A stretch of DNA of 64,000 nt from Eudasyphora cyanicolor (Eukaryota; Arthropoda; Insecta; Diptera; Muscidae), in the NCBI GenBank assembly GCA_963930755.1, contig OZ005736.1, forward strand, positions 107,727,136 to 107,791,135, given 5' to 3'. Shown here one piece after another: positions 23,611-34,650 of the stretch; the stretch's first letter is position 1; the number at the start of each line of letters is the position of its first letter. The position numbers and the translations under genes were made by a program. The notes under the pieces are model-generated. The model did not search any database, was not told the DNA's origin, and saw only the letters and a program-made list of their open reading frames with translations.

Positions 23611-23612
23611 TA

Positions 23613-24939
23613 CAGGGTGGCTGAAATGTAATGCAACAAAGTAAAGCGCTTTATTTTTTTAATTTTTTTTTAAATTTTATTGTTCAAAAGCAAAAAATGT
23701 CGGAAATAACATAACATTTTAGAAACAATTTAGATTTGTTCAATTTGCCACCTTTGGCACGAATTATGGCCTTCAAACGGCCGACAAAGCCATCACGCGC
23801 TGCACGAAAGTGGCTCTGCGGTATTTTGGCCCATTCCCGGCGAAGCGCCGTCTTGAGATGATCGATACTTTGGTATTTTGTAGTGCGAACCTTACTCTCT
23901 AAAATGCCCCAGGCGCAAAAGTCCAACGGATTGAGATCCGGAGATCTTGGTGGCCATTGTGCGGTAGAAATGAAGCGAGGAACCTCCTTTTTACTTGGTT
24001 GACTTGGTTGACGCGTGCTGAGTGAGTTTACTTGGTTGACGTGTGCTGAGTGCGATGGTGCTGAGTCCTGTTGGAATGTCCATGGTCCGCGGCCGAAATG
24101 TTTGTCTGCCCAGGGCTTCAATACTGTCTTTAGGACATTTTTCCGATAATATTCGGCATTTATTTTGACCCCATGGTCGATGAATACTAGCGGGAAGCGA
24201 CCATCGGCCGTTACGGCGGCCCACACCATTAACATCGGCGGCGCTTGAGTTCTGGTGGCCAATCGAAGGTGTAAATGTTCAGCTGACCTCTTTGGCAAGT
24301 AAACCCGATCATTTTGTTTGTTCACAAACTGCTCAATTTGGAATGGCTTCTCATCGGAGAAAACCAAATTCGGTAACTGGCCACTTTCGTGCAAGCGAAG
24401 CAACTCCTTGGCTCTTTCCACTCTAACTTTTTTTGTGCATCGGTGAGCTCTTGCACTTTTTGGAACTTCAATGGCTTTAGTCCAAGCTCATTTTTTAATA
24501 TGTTTTGTATTCGTTCTCGCGATATGTTCAGCTCACGAGCACTGCCGAGTGGATTTCGATCAAATCTGGCCTTCACTTTTCGGATCACTTCTGGTGTTGT
24601 TACCGTTTTTTTTCGTCCACTTTTTGGACGTGATGCAACACTGCCAGTATCACGGTAACGAGCAATGGTACGAGAAACAAAAGATGTATTCACATTTAAA
24701 TGCTGGAGTGCTCTAACGATAGCCACTTGTGTTTTTCCACCCAAATATATAGCAATCACACTATCACGCTTGAATTCCATCACGAATAGCTTTTTTTCTG
24801 AATCTGAAGATCAAAATGCTTTTGTAAGCTTGTAAACAATAAAATGAACCGTCACTGAAATAAATCTGTCAGCTATCAGACTAGCGGTTTAGAAATGATA
24901 GCAACCTGAAGTTGGTTGCAATACATATCAGCCACCCTG
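23613..24939 (-). mobile_element. maT-type (DD37D) Tc1/mariner copy B
   Basis: 1327 bp between 'cagggtggctgaaatgtaat' and 'atcagccaccctg', flanked by TA (23611-23612, 24940-24941). The longest and best preserved of the three copies. Confidence 0.92.
23684..24783 (-). pseudogene. maT-type transposase, copy B, frameshifted
   Basis: N-terminal frame 24783-24322 carries the helix-turn-helix region (MEFKRDSVIAIYLGGKTQVA, then NISRERIQNILKNELGLKPL). C-terminal frame 24421-23684 carries all three catalytic positions: VFSDEKPF, FQQDSAPSHS and SPDLNPLDF. The frames overlap, needing one frameshift near 24430. About 12 bases are missing from the linker before RELNIS, and a ~40-bp tandem duplication lies just after the second D (repeated NQ/TRQPS residues near 24000-24050). 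This duplication lengthens the spacing before the third D beyond 37 and probably harms the fold. Confidence 0.9.
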
Positions 24940-24941
24940 TA

Positions 24942-25026
24942 TGGTTCTATGGCCAACAGGGTCATTTAAGTTTCACAGTAAAATTACAATGTTTTTATTT
25001 CCCAAAGCAACGCACGTTTCTCTTTC
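24942..25026. other. Possible LINE remainder
   Basis: Sequence after maT copy B; it may continue the LINE fragment interrupted at 23611. No motif is visible. Confidence 0.3.
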
Positions 25027-25436
25027 TGGAAACAAAAAAATCGCTTTTTTTATATGTTTGAATTGAAAGAAAATATATTTGGAACACAAATGTTTAAATA
25101 TAATATATTTCTGAGCAAATACATTTTATTTGAAAATCAGCAAAATTTGTTTGGAACATATATATATATTACAACAAAATATATTTGCGAGCTACATTTC
25201 TTAAATAAAATACGTGTATATATACAAATAAAATAATTGTTTAAGAATTTATCCAAATATATCTTGCTAAAAAAAATTTTTTCAGAACATTGTAGTTTCT
25301 TTGAATTGAATTTTAAATTTTTCATTGATTTTGAGTTCTACCCTACAACTTAAAATGACATTGGTAGCAATAATATATGTTTTAAAGTACTAATATTTAA
25401 TATCTATTTAAATCATCATTTGTTGTCAACCTATCA
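25027..25436 (-). mobile_element. M1 MITE, copy c, truncated
   Basis: Minus-strand M1: 'atatgtttgaattgaaagaa', 'atacattttatttgaaaatc', 'atcatcatttgttgtcaa'. It ends abruptly where the next copy begins ('tcaaaatcgcc', 25435). Confidence 0.65.
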
Positions 25437-25563
25437 AAATCGCCTTTTTGATATGTTTGAATCGAAAGAAAATATATTTGAAACATACATTTTTAAATAT
25501 TTTATATTTCTAAAAAAATAAATTTTATTTGAAAATCAATCAAATTTATTTGGAATGCATATA

Positions 25564-26503
25564 AAGGGTGTCCCAAGAAGAGCGCAATTTTTTAATCTCG
25601 CAACATTCGAGGTGTCATTGTTTGACATTTGAATAATTGTTATTGTTTGTTAGTAGAAGGTACGAGGTTAGTAAAAATGGAGCGCTACACGAATGAACAT
25701 TCTCATTGTGAAATTGTTTTACCAAAATGGTGAAAGTTTTGCGGCTACAGTTCGCAAATTGCGATCAATTTGGGGTCACAATAATGCTCCAAAAGAGTCA
25801 ATTGTATAGAGATTAATGGATAAATTTGCCGAAACTGGGTCTGTTAGTGATGTAAAGACAACAACGCGCCATCGACCAGGTCGATCGACCGAAAATGTCG
25901 CAGCTGTACGTGATGATGTCGCTCAAACTCCATCCACCTCAATTCGACACCGAGCTCAGCAAATTGTTGTCTCCAAATCCACTTTGCAGCGAATTTTGAA
26001 ATGATAACCAGTTTTTTCTTGCCTAGAATTGAAGAAATGAATGTGGAGGGCATGTGGTTCCAACAAGACGGCGCCACATGTCATACAGCCAGAGAAACAA
26101 TTCAATTGCTGCATCAGTCATTTCCCGGTCGTGTTATTTCGCGTTTTGGAGATCAGAATTGGCCGCCTAGATCGTGCGATTTAACACCATTAGATTTTTT
26201 TCTTTGGGGTTTTTTGAAGTCGATGGTTTACGCGAATAAGCCGACGACGTCTCAAGCCTTAAAAAACGAAATTGGACGCTGCATTAATGAAATACCGCAG
26301 CATTCATGCAAAACGGTCATTGAAAATTTCATTAAAAGATCGCGTGCATGCCAGCAAAGCCGCGGCGGCCATCTGCACGATATATTGTTCCATACATAAC
26401 CTCATTCTGTCTACTTTACGATATAATAAAGTTTCACGATTTTTTCTTAAATATCTGTGTTTTATTTAAAATTAACAAATTGCGCTCTTCTTGGGACACC
26501 CTT
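25564..26503 (+). mobile_element. R3 rosa-type (DD41D) mariner, internally deleted
   Basis: Perfect inverted ends 'aagggtgtcccaagaagagc' at 25564 and its inverse at 26503, with TA on both sides (25562-25563, 26504-26505). 940 bp, shorter than a full mariner. Confidence 0.9.
25678..26399 (+). pseudogene. R3 transposase, first catalytic D deleted
   Basis: The N-terminus (MERYTNEHSHCEIV from 25678) is frameshifted; the second helix region reads KFAETGSVSDVKTTTRHRPG and ends VSKSTLQRILK at 26004. The frame then joins a C-terminal half (26001-26399): WFQQDGATCHTA, NWPPRSCDLTPLDFFLWG and QQSRGGHLHDILF. From the D of QQD to the D of PLD are 41 residues, the DD41D signature. The stretch that should hold the first catalytic D and the middle of the core is missing at the join near 26004, so the copy is inactive. 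Confidence 0.9.
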
Positions 26504-26645
26504 TATTAATATATTACAACAATAAATATTTGCAAAATAATTTATTTTGTTTAAAAAAGATTTCATTTTGATTTGACTGATTTCGAGTTATAACTTATTA
26601 CTGAAAAACATACAACTTGTCCTAAAATTAAGGTTTTTATATATA

Positions 26646-27592
26646 GGGGTTTCCAATAAGAGTGATATGATTTCTGTGAAAAAAAAACCCTCATTGTTAA
26701 GGAAATTCAAACGTTGTTTATTTTATGTGAAGTACAATCGATACAATTAAGTTCTAAATAAAACGTCATTCAAATGGCCTCCACGACTTCTTCTGCAGGA
26801 ACGAATTCGATGAACCCAATTTTCGAGCACTTTTTCCACTAAATCAAGTCGTATGTCATGAATGGCACGTTCAATATTGTCTTGTAAAGCTTGAAGAGAG
26901 CCTGGTTTATTTCGAAAGACTAATGACTTCAAATAACCCCACAAGAAATAGTCTAATGGTGTTAAATAACAACTTCTTGGAGGCCATTAAATATCACAAT
27001 TTCTTGATATAATCGAATCTCCAAACTTTTCTCGCAACAATTCAATTGTTTCATTTGCTGTGTGGCACGTAGCCACAATCGGGCTATGCAAAAAGATAGC
27101 CCTTAACGAGAGCTAAAATATTGCTCATGGGTGTCAAGGTCGTACGTGACTGGAAAGTGTTTTTTTTTTTTTTGATTTAAAAACGATTATTTTGATAATT
27201 AAACTGAATAATTTGTAATTTTTCATATGTGAACGGAAAGTTTATTTTTGCTCTAGCTCCTTAACGGTACGTCGGATCGGGAATCTGTCAATGGCTAACA
27301 GATAGCTCTTAAAGAGGGCTAAAATATTGCTCATGGGTGTCAAGGTCGACTGAAAAGTGTTTTTTTTTATTTAAAAAGAAAATGGACTTAGCGCACGAAA
27401 AGATGCAATTGGAGAACGATTATTTTCATAATAAAACTGAATAATTTGTAAACGTTGTTCTGGCGTATATCTCCCCATGATGAAATTGTAAACACTACTG
27501 AATACAATGAAAAACAAATGACAGATCATGACATATTACAAATGGCCGAAAGGTCACTTCAAAATCATATCATCCCTATTGGAAAACCCGTT
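26646..27592 (-). mobile_element. R1 rosa-type derivative, copy 2
   Basis: Ends 'ggggtttccaataagagtg' (26646) and 'ccctattggaaaacccg' (27590). Minus strand: transposase start near 27480, about two ~185-bp central units (27060-27420), then the C-terminal frame FLWGYLKSLVFRNKP... to RGGHLNDVLFRT (26945-26747). Inserted in M1 copy d. Confidence 0.85.
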
Positions 27593-28040
27593 ATTAGCTG
27601 AATACCTAAATGCAAATAAATATTTGTTTCGCTAATAATAATCCCACAATTTTAGGACGGAAGCAACAATTTTATTAGAACAACATCTTTCCAAACACAT
27701 AATTGTTATGTGTGCTAAATATAATATGTTTAGAGTGATTTTTTCAGCATGTATGCATGATTAAACGATTTCGATTATATAGGAGTTTATGAACGTGTAA
27801 AATTTCTGTAAAAATGAACGTATAATTAATGAAAAACTTAAAATTGTCTTAAAATTAAGTTACTGGTATATTTTCTGAATACTTAATAGTTTCACATAAA
27901 AAATATTACGACACGAAACAAATATTTGCTTAGAACAACATCTTCCCAAATATATATTTTTTTCCAGTGTACCCTAAACATTTGTATATTTCAAGCAGAA
28001 TATATTTGGGACAATATACTACAGAAGCGATTTCTTGAGA

Positions 28041-28545
28041 AGAGTAAATGGGTTATATCGGTCCATGTCTTGATATAGCCCCCATATAAAGGTCCCCTCC
28101 GATGCCACTTCTTGACGCTCTAGAGAATAGGTTTAATTTCAATTTTTCTGGCTGAAATTTGAGAATTCATACTTAAAATTAGACCAAATCGACCGAAGTA
28201 AAAAATGGGGTATTTTTGTGCATGTTTTGGTATATCCCTCATATAAAAGTCCCCACCGATGCCACTTCTTTACGTTCTAGTGGACACATTTTTCAATCCG
28301 GCTGAAATTTAATAATTTATGCTTTATAAGTATATTACACTCAATCGTTCCTAGTGGAAATTGGAAACATCGGTCCATATTTTGATATTGCTCCCATATA
28401 AAGGTCTATTCCGATTAGAGTTCTTGGGGTTCAAGTGAACGCATTTTTCAACCCATCATGAGAAATTTAAGCTTCTGTACTTCATATTGACTTAAATCGT
28501 ATCTCTACGGGGCAAAATCGGCTTTTTTGAAATATTAATCTTTAC
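28041..28545 (+). repeat. HINE-like relic
   Basis: Three decayed units with 'atatcggtccatgtcttgat', 'cccccatataaaggtcccc' and 'gatgccacttcttgac' spaced about 150-160 bases. Confidence 0.6.
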
Positions 28546-29317
28546 ACGGGGCAAAATCGCCTTTTTTGATATGTTTGAATAGAAAGAAAATATATTTGGA
28601 ACACTAATTTTTAAATATTATATATTTCTGAGCAAATAAATTTTATTTGAAAATCAATAAAATATATTTGGAACTCGTATATTAATATGTTACAACATAT
28701 AATATTTGCAACATAAATTTCTCAAATAAAATATGTATTTGAATACAAATAAAATGGTTGTTTAGGAATTTCTCCAAATATATTTTATTTAAAAAAGATT
28801 TTCGAAACTTTTGTTGAATTTTCAAATTTACATTTTATATTTTTTTGTTTTTTTTTTTTTTTGGTTTGAACCTCCCATTTATGATACCAAATGCAGCAAT
28901 ATCTTATGTTTTAAATCAATCATTTAAAATTTCTGAGTATTCCAAGCCATCATTGGTTGTCAATCCTCCAAGTATATATTTCGATCCAAGATTATATGAT
29001 TTCAATTATTATTATTTTTTATATTTAAGACGTTAAAATTTTTGAAAAAATTAATTTTGGATTACTTAAAAATTTAACACAATTTAGATATTTTTTGAAT
29101 ACTTAAATGAAAATAAATATTTGTTTCGAAAAAAATAGTCCAAAATAAACACATTTTGATGTAAACAAAGATTTGTTTAGAACAACATCTTCCCTCCCAA
29201 ATATATAATTTTTGTGTGTACCAAATATTATATGTTTAGAGTGTATCCTAAAGATATATATGTTTCAAGCCGAATATGTTTGGGACAATATACTACAGGA
29301 GCAATTTTTTTTCAGGG
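28546..29317 (-). mobile_element. M1 MITE, copy e, full length
   Basis: From 'cacggggcaaaatcgcc' to 'gcaattttttttcagggtg', the minus-strand form of copies a and b. About 770 bp. The frame at 28845-29036 is A/T-rich noise inside it. Confidence 0.78.
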
Positions 29318-29704
29318 TGTATATATAAAATCACTTGTACGTTTGTTAGTAACGCATGATCTCCGAAACCATAAAAGCGAATGGGCTAAAAATTGGACGA
29401 TAGGTTCAGTTTGGGGTCATCTGTGTTTTCGAATTATTTTTACCGTGATAAATGGCAGAGTGGTCAAGATACTTGCAAAATTCGCATTAGCGATTTGATT
29501 GAAATTTAAAATTAATGTGCGATTTGCCTTGATAATAGTTTGTACGTATGATTCTAACCGGTAGATGGCGCTGAAATGGACTTATGGTCAATCAAGATTT
29601 TTTTCCCCTAAAACTCGGGATGTATGTTAATGAAATTTTAATGAATAACAAACCAATACATCCCAAACAGAACTGGCAGGACAACGTCTGCTGGGGTCAG
29701 CTAG
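29318..29704 (+). mobile_element. Small non-autonomous Helitron-like element
   Basis: Ends in 'ggacaacgtctgctggggtc' and 'agctag' followed by T, matching the CTAG-T 3' end and GC-rich subterminal hairpin region of many insect Helitrons. The left end 'tatatataaaatcac' resembles the usual TC-TATATATA start, but the TC itself is not seen. No Rep/helicase coding. It adjoins M1 copy e on the left and M1 sequence on the right. Confidence 0.55.
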
Positions 29705-30138
29705 TATTATATATTTTTGAACAAATATATTTTATTTGAAAATCAATCAAACTTATTTGGAGCGCATATGTTAATATATTAAAACAAAATATATTATTCC
29801 TTAAAAATTTTATATTTATAATTAACTTTTATTTTAAAGCGATTATTTTTTATTTCTAAATATTCTAATTCATAATTTGTTCTTAATCCATTAAATTATT
29901 TATCGTTATACATACAAGATAATACGATTTCAATTATAAAGTAATTTTAGGAAAATTTTAAATTTCTAAAGAATGATGTTTGAATTACTGAGGAGCTTAA
30001 AACTTAGGTTACATTTATCGTGTCGATATATTTTCTAAGTACATAAATGCAAATAAATGAATATTAGGATGGAAATAAAAATTTCTTTAGAACAACATCT
30101 TCTCAAATATAAAATATTTGTTTGTACAAGTATTATAA
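29705..30138 (-). mobile_element. M1 MITE, copy f, truncated
   Basis: Opens within M1 at 'tattatatatttttgaac' and continues with 'attttatttgaaaatcaatc' to 'aacaacatcttctcaaat'. The first ~65 bp of M1 are missing and start instead at 31832. The end is cut by the R7 fragment. Confidence 0.65.
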
Positions 30139-30260
30139 AGGGTGCTTAAATTGTAAGGGCCGATGTTGAATGTGAACCACACCTAAACGTCAAGTTTTTT
30201 CTGCATTTCATTTGACATTTCTCAATTTCAGACTAACTCAATTTGAGCCATGGAAAGTTT
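30139..30260 (+). mobile_element. End fragment of mariner-like repeat R7
   Basis: 'aagggtgcttaaattgtaag' then 'gatgttgaatgtgaaccaca' and 'cctaaacgtcaag', then 'gagccatggaaagt' near 30247, which could be a transposase start. Inverse of 22194-22293. Confidence 0.55.
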
Positions 30261-31831
30261 TTTAAGCTTTTTACGAAAATGGGCGTTTATGTTTACTTTA
30301 CTTCTCAATCAATCGGTTTACATTTCTGTACTGTAAATATAAGAAATGACTTCTTGTTGTACATAAAATAAATTAATTAAAATCAAAATAAATAAAATTA
30401 ACTTTGAATTTCTGAAAAACTTAACACAATTAAGGTATCGTTATAGTTCCTGAATAAATAAATCTTTAAATTTTTTTCTCACAGAGTGGAACAGATTAAC
30501 TGGTATTAAAAATATATGTATGTGTTGTTTTAAAGATAGCAAATGTGCTCATTTATGAAATATTTATAAAAACATTTTTGTAAACATCAAAATTCTGACC
30601 CAGAAGTGAATAATTCTGCCAGTGACAAAATGCCGCTGCGTCTATAAAGCCAAGTATTGCGGTCTAATGAAACCTTTGCATGTAGGGTATCATTTGGGTG
30701 ATCTCCATTGTGGGCTATTATATGTATTTCCAGTTCACTTGTTTGATATTAATTATTGAAAATATTTATTAATGGAGGTTGTTTTTCTGGTGACAGAAGG
30801 CTACTGGGTTAGAAGAGCAGCAGAACAAAGAGGTGGCCGAAAAAATGGGTCATCAAAGCAAATTGCACACAATAATAGGAACAAAACGTAAGAACCCACA
30901 TTTGTTGTTGTTTTGAAATGATTGTTAAAATACCTGCTAATGAGGTGATTTTGGTTTTATTTCGTTGTTCTGTTCCCTGAGCAACAACAAAAAGCTTTAA
31001 TTAATGTTGTTTGGTTTTTAGATTGTAAAAAATCAGAAGAAAAAATAAAACCATATTTATTCGTTATTGTTGCCTTTTGCATGCAGATGAACGCTTTAAT
31101 TGGGCTTCATTTCAAAAGAAGTGATGCATATCGAAGGCATATGAAAAAAAAACAAATTTAAAACGAATTTAAATCAACAACAGAGCTGGGTGAACTGAAC
31201 ATGAAGAACTCATACTGTGTAATATATTTATTTTAATGTTTTCTCAATGCGTTTTTTTCCTATTATTTAAATTTCAAAAAAATTAACTTTGGTGCTTTTT
31301 TTTATGTCGAACTTTCTCTAATAATTTCAATAGTGATCAGTTAAAGAGAAGATATGTTATAGCGTGTTTGATTTGATTTTGATGAGTTTGTTTAAGACTT
31401 AATCAGTTTGTTTTCATCAGAAGCACGTTTGGTATAATTTTTTTCGTATGCGTCTCCTTTGAAAAATGTGATAATTACATTTAAGCAATTTTTGAAGAAT
31501 ATTTGATATGAAAATGTACTTCCATAATTTTAAGAACAAAGAGATTAAAGTTGAGCTGCTTTTCCGCGGGTGTTGTCGCTGCAACTATGTTTTTTGCTCT
31601 TCTTGCTACTTGAGCTGCTCAACTTGGCACTGTTTAGACCTACACCAATCATATATTCGAATAAATGCTTAGGAAAGACTTGCGAAAAACTAGTACGAAA
31701 ATTTCAGTCGGGTGAATACCCTCACTTTGCGAGTCCTGTAATACGAGTATAGTATCGTACAGTACGTCGGGTGGGATTTATCAGGACGTTGAACGAAAAT
31801 ATTGTTAATTTTTTTCAGGATATTCACAGGG
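30261..31831. other. No gene recognised
   Basis: Mostly low-copy A/T-rich DNA. A HINE-like opening block ('aatttcagtcgggtgaatac') lies near 31700-31745. The 60-codon frame at 31570 has no recognisable feature. Confidence 0.45.
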
Positions 31832-31895
31832 GACAATCGTAATTTTTGATATGTTCGTATTGAAAGAAAATATGTATGGAAACAAAATTTTTAAA
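31832..31895 (-). mobile_element. M1 MITE, copy g, terminal fragment
   Basis: 'ggggacaatcgtaatttttg' and 'gtattgaaagaaaatatg' to 'tttttaaa', the opening of a minus-strand M1. It stops exactly where Helitron-like sequence starts. Confidence 0.6.
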
Positions 31896-32222
31896 TCTAT
31901 ATATATATAAATAAGTTGATTTTCTGTGTTATTGATGTTCTCTGTAATGCGTGAACCGATTTTGTTTCGGTAAATTTCCCATGAAAGGTACCGTCAATGA
32001 CAAGGTTTTTATGTATGTATGGTCTTTGAATGTGAATTGGCTATTTTCGACCACTTGGCCGCTGAGGCTGCTATAAGAGTTAGAAAGCTGAAATGTTGCA
32101 CACATGTAGGCAGGAGTGTTGTATAAACCACGGACTATTCACATATTCCTTTTTTTGGCCCGCGGCCAGACCTAGCGCTACCAAAACTTTATTATTATTT
32201 TTGTCCTTTCAGAAGCCTCTTA
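31896..32222 (+). mobile_element. Helitron-like 5' end fragment
   Basis: Starts 'tctatatatatataaataag' after an A, the standard Helitron A|TC 5' junction, followed by 'ttgattttctgtgtt', 'gcgtgaaccgatttt' and GC-richer sequence at 32045-32080. Cut on the right by mariner R4. No coding capacity. Confidence 0.55.
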
Positions 32223-32224
32223 TA

Positions 32225-33138
32225 AAGAGTTTTCCAACAATAGGTGTTATTTTGGTATTCAAAGAAAAATACCATTTTTTGAGACAAATGATCGGATGTT
32301 TATTTCATAATAAAGAGGAAGGTATGCCGTTAATAATGAAAAACGACATCAGCCAAATGGCCACCACAACCACGCTTACAGGACCATATCCTTTTCATGA
32401 AATTTTCCAATAACCAAATCGCAAAGTGGCTGCCCTATGTCCTCGATAGCCTCACGAATTCTATCTTTGAGGTCATGAATCGAAGCTGGGCTGTTGGCGT
32501 AGACATTATCTTTCACGTGGCCCCAAAGAACGAAGTTGCATGGTGTTAAATCACAAGATCTCGGTGGCCAATTGTGATCACCTCTTCGAGAGATAACACG
32601 GTCCGGAAACATTTCCCGTAACAGAGCAATGGTTTCGTTGCTTGTGTGGCACGTAGCGCCGTCTTGTTGAAAGTAAACGTTGTACAGATCAATACCATCC
32701 AACTCGGACCATAAAAAAACCATTAATCATCTCTCGATAGCGCAATCCATTCACCGTAACTGTTGATCCAACCTCATTTTCGAAAAAGTAAGGTCCAATG
32801 ACCCCGCCGGACCATAAACAGCACCAAACAGTCACACGTTGAGGATGGAGAGGCTTCACAACAATAACTCTTGGGTTTTCCGAGCCCCAGATGCGACAAT
32901 TTTGCTTGTTGACGTAGCCACCGAGGTGGAAATGGGCCTCATCAGTCAAGATGATTTTTCGATGATTTTCGATTTTTCGAATTTTAATAATTTCAAAGCG
33001 TTGTTGAATCGTGTATAGTTCCATTTTTAGTAATGGCGTAGTTTCTACTTGTCAAATGTCAAGGAATAAAAGCTTCAAAAGTGACAGCTACCGCAGTACC
33101 GGGTGATTCAAAATAACACCTCTTGTTGCAAAACACTG
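32225..33138 (-). mobile_element. R4 rosa-type (DD41D) mariner
   Basis: 914 bp. Imperfect inverted ends: 'aagagttttccaac' (32225) against 'cagtgttttgcaac' (minus strand from 33138), then 'aggtgttattttg' in both. TA flanks at 32223-32224 and 33139-33140. Confidence 0.85.
32376..33024 (-). pseudogene. R4 transposase, DNA-binding domain lost
   Basis: The minus-strand frame opens MELYTIQQRFEIIKI (33024) and at once reaches IILTDEAHFHLGGYVNKQNC, so most of the helix-turn-helix region is deleted near 32980. First catalytic D (TDEAHF) and second (YFQQDGATCHT) are present. The third position, expected as PLD in CDLTPLDF, reads CDLTPCNF, so the D is replaced by N. A frameshift splits the gene near 32700. 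Spacing fits DD41D. The end (FHEKDMVL, 32376) lacks the usual GGHL tail. Confidence 0.9.
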
Positions 33139-33140
33139 TA

Positions 33141-33760
33141 CATTAAAGTATTACTTTTAAAGCTTATTATGTAAAATTTTCATCAAAAATATTAAAAAAA
33201 TATGGCAAAGACAGCATTTATGTGGAAGCGTTTCAAAAAAAGTTAAATTGCGGTGCCCCTCATAACCCGATACCGGATCATCTTTAATTAAAAAATAAAT
33301 TTATTTCGTTATATTCGTTGTAGCCAGGTATCGTGGTCGAGATTTTTTTTTGAAATTAAAATTTTTAAATTTTTGGGAACACTTTGAAGTGATAAATGCG
33401 ATTTTTGCGAGAAAAAATCGACTAACTGGTTATTGTTAAATAAAAAATTAAGAAATTTAAAGAAAACTCGACCGCGTTACCTCGTAAATTATGTAAAGAA
33501 ATTGTGTTAAAAATTTCAATAGGATCGGTTCAGTAGCTTTTGAGTTATTAAAAAAATGTGTTGTGCGAAAAACGCTTTAAAAATTTTCTGATGTACCGAG
33601 TCACTAACAAAGAATGAAGCCGAGCATAATCATTTCTACATTTAAAATAATAGTTGAAAAGTTAAGCTCTGGCATATATTCATAAATAATGGATGTTTTT
33701 AAGTTAATTGTAAGATATTGTGAAGTGAAACAAGTAACAGCGTTAAGTTCGGCCATGCGA
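33141..33760. other. No gene recognised
   Basis: A/T-rich DNA. 'tcgttgtagccaggtatcgt' near 33315 and 'actcgaccgcgttacctcgt' near 33465 share short words, perhaps an old repeat. Confidence 0.4.
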
Positions 33761-33761
33761 A

Positions 33762-34650
33762 ATCTTATATACCCTCCAGCATGAATTGCATTACATTTTT
33801 ATTACTGAAAGATTTTTGGATATGGAGCAAGTCATGGAACGATCTTTATGTTTAAGCAATTTGTTGAATTTATTGCAATTTATTGCAATTTATTCTTAGC
33901 CTCTACACGGGGACTACAACAAAATATAAACTGATTTGTATAAATTTCATTGACATGAATTCTTGCCAAGATTTAAATAGAATAGAAACTGAAAAGTTTC
34001 AGCAAAATTGCTTTAAATATGTGGTGTTTATGGCTTAAGCAAGCCTTTTTTGGAGCGACATCTATAGGTGGACTATAACAAAATATGACCCGATTTAAAA
34101 ATATTTTACTGTGATGAATTCTTGCTTAAGTAAAACAAAAACTGCAAGGATTCAGTTAAAACGCTTAGAAAATGTGGTATTTATGGCTTAAATACGTATA
34201 TTTTGGAGCGGCCTCTATAGGGTGACTATAACAAAATATGTAATATGAAGGTAACATTTTTGTTGTTATGCATTTTTGTAAAAATATAATACAAACTGAA
34301 AAGTTTCAGCTAAATTGCTTTAAAAATGTGGTATCTATGGCTATCTAACCATAATTTGGAGCGACCTCTATAGGGGAGCTATATCAAAACATTGACCAAT
34401 ATGGCCCATTTGCAATCCCAAACGACCTGCAACTATAAGAATAATATATACCAAATTTGATTAACATTGCTCTTTTATTACGGACTGTAGCGTAATTTCA
34501 ACAGATAGACAGACAGACGGACTTGGCCAAATCGTCTTCACGACGATCAAGAATATATATATACTTTATAGGGTCGCAGATCATATTTCAAGGTGTTGCA
34601 AACAGAATAACAAACTTAGTATACCCCCTCCTATGGTGGCGGGTATAAAA
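33762..34650 (+). mobile_element. HC-type HINE-like element
   Basis: Opens 'cgttaagttcggccatgcg' and 'tatataccctcc', has about four ~150-bp units ('ggagcgacctctatagg', 'tatggcttaa', 'aaactgaaaagtttcagc'), then 'cagacagacggacttggcc' and ends 'gtataccccctcc' / 'gcgggtataaaaa'. The same architecture as HA and HB with a different core, non-coding. Confidence 0.6.

Larger units (their letters stand above)
25437..28040 (-). mobile_element. M1 MITE, copy d, with two nested mariners
   Basis: M1 sequence is present at 25437-25563, 26504-26645 and 27593-28040, in the right order for one minus-strand copy. Without the inserts it totals about 715 bp, the normal M1 length. It ends with 'gggacaatatactacagaag' near 28017. 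R3 and R1 were inserted into it. Confidence 0.75.
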
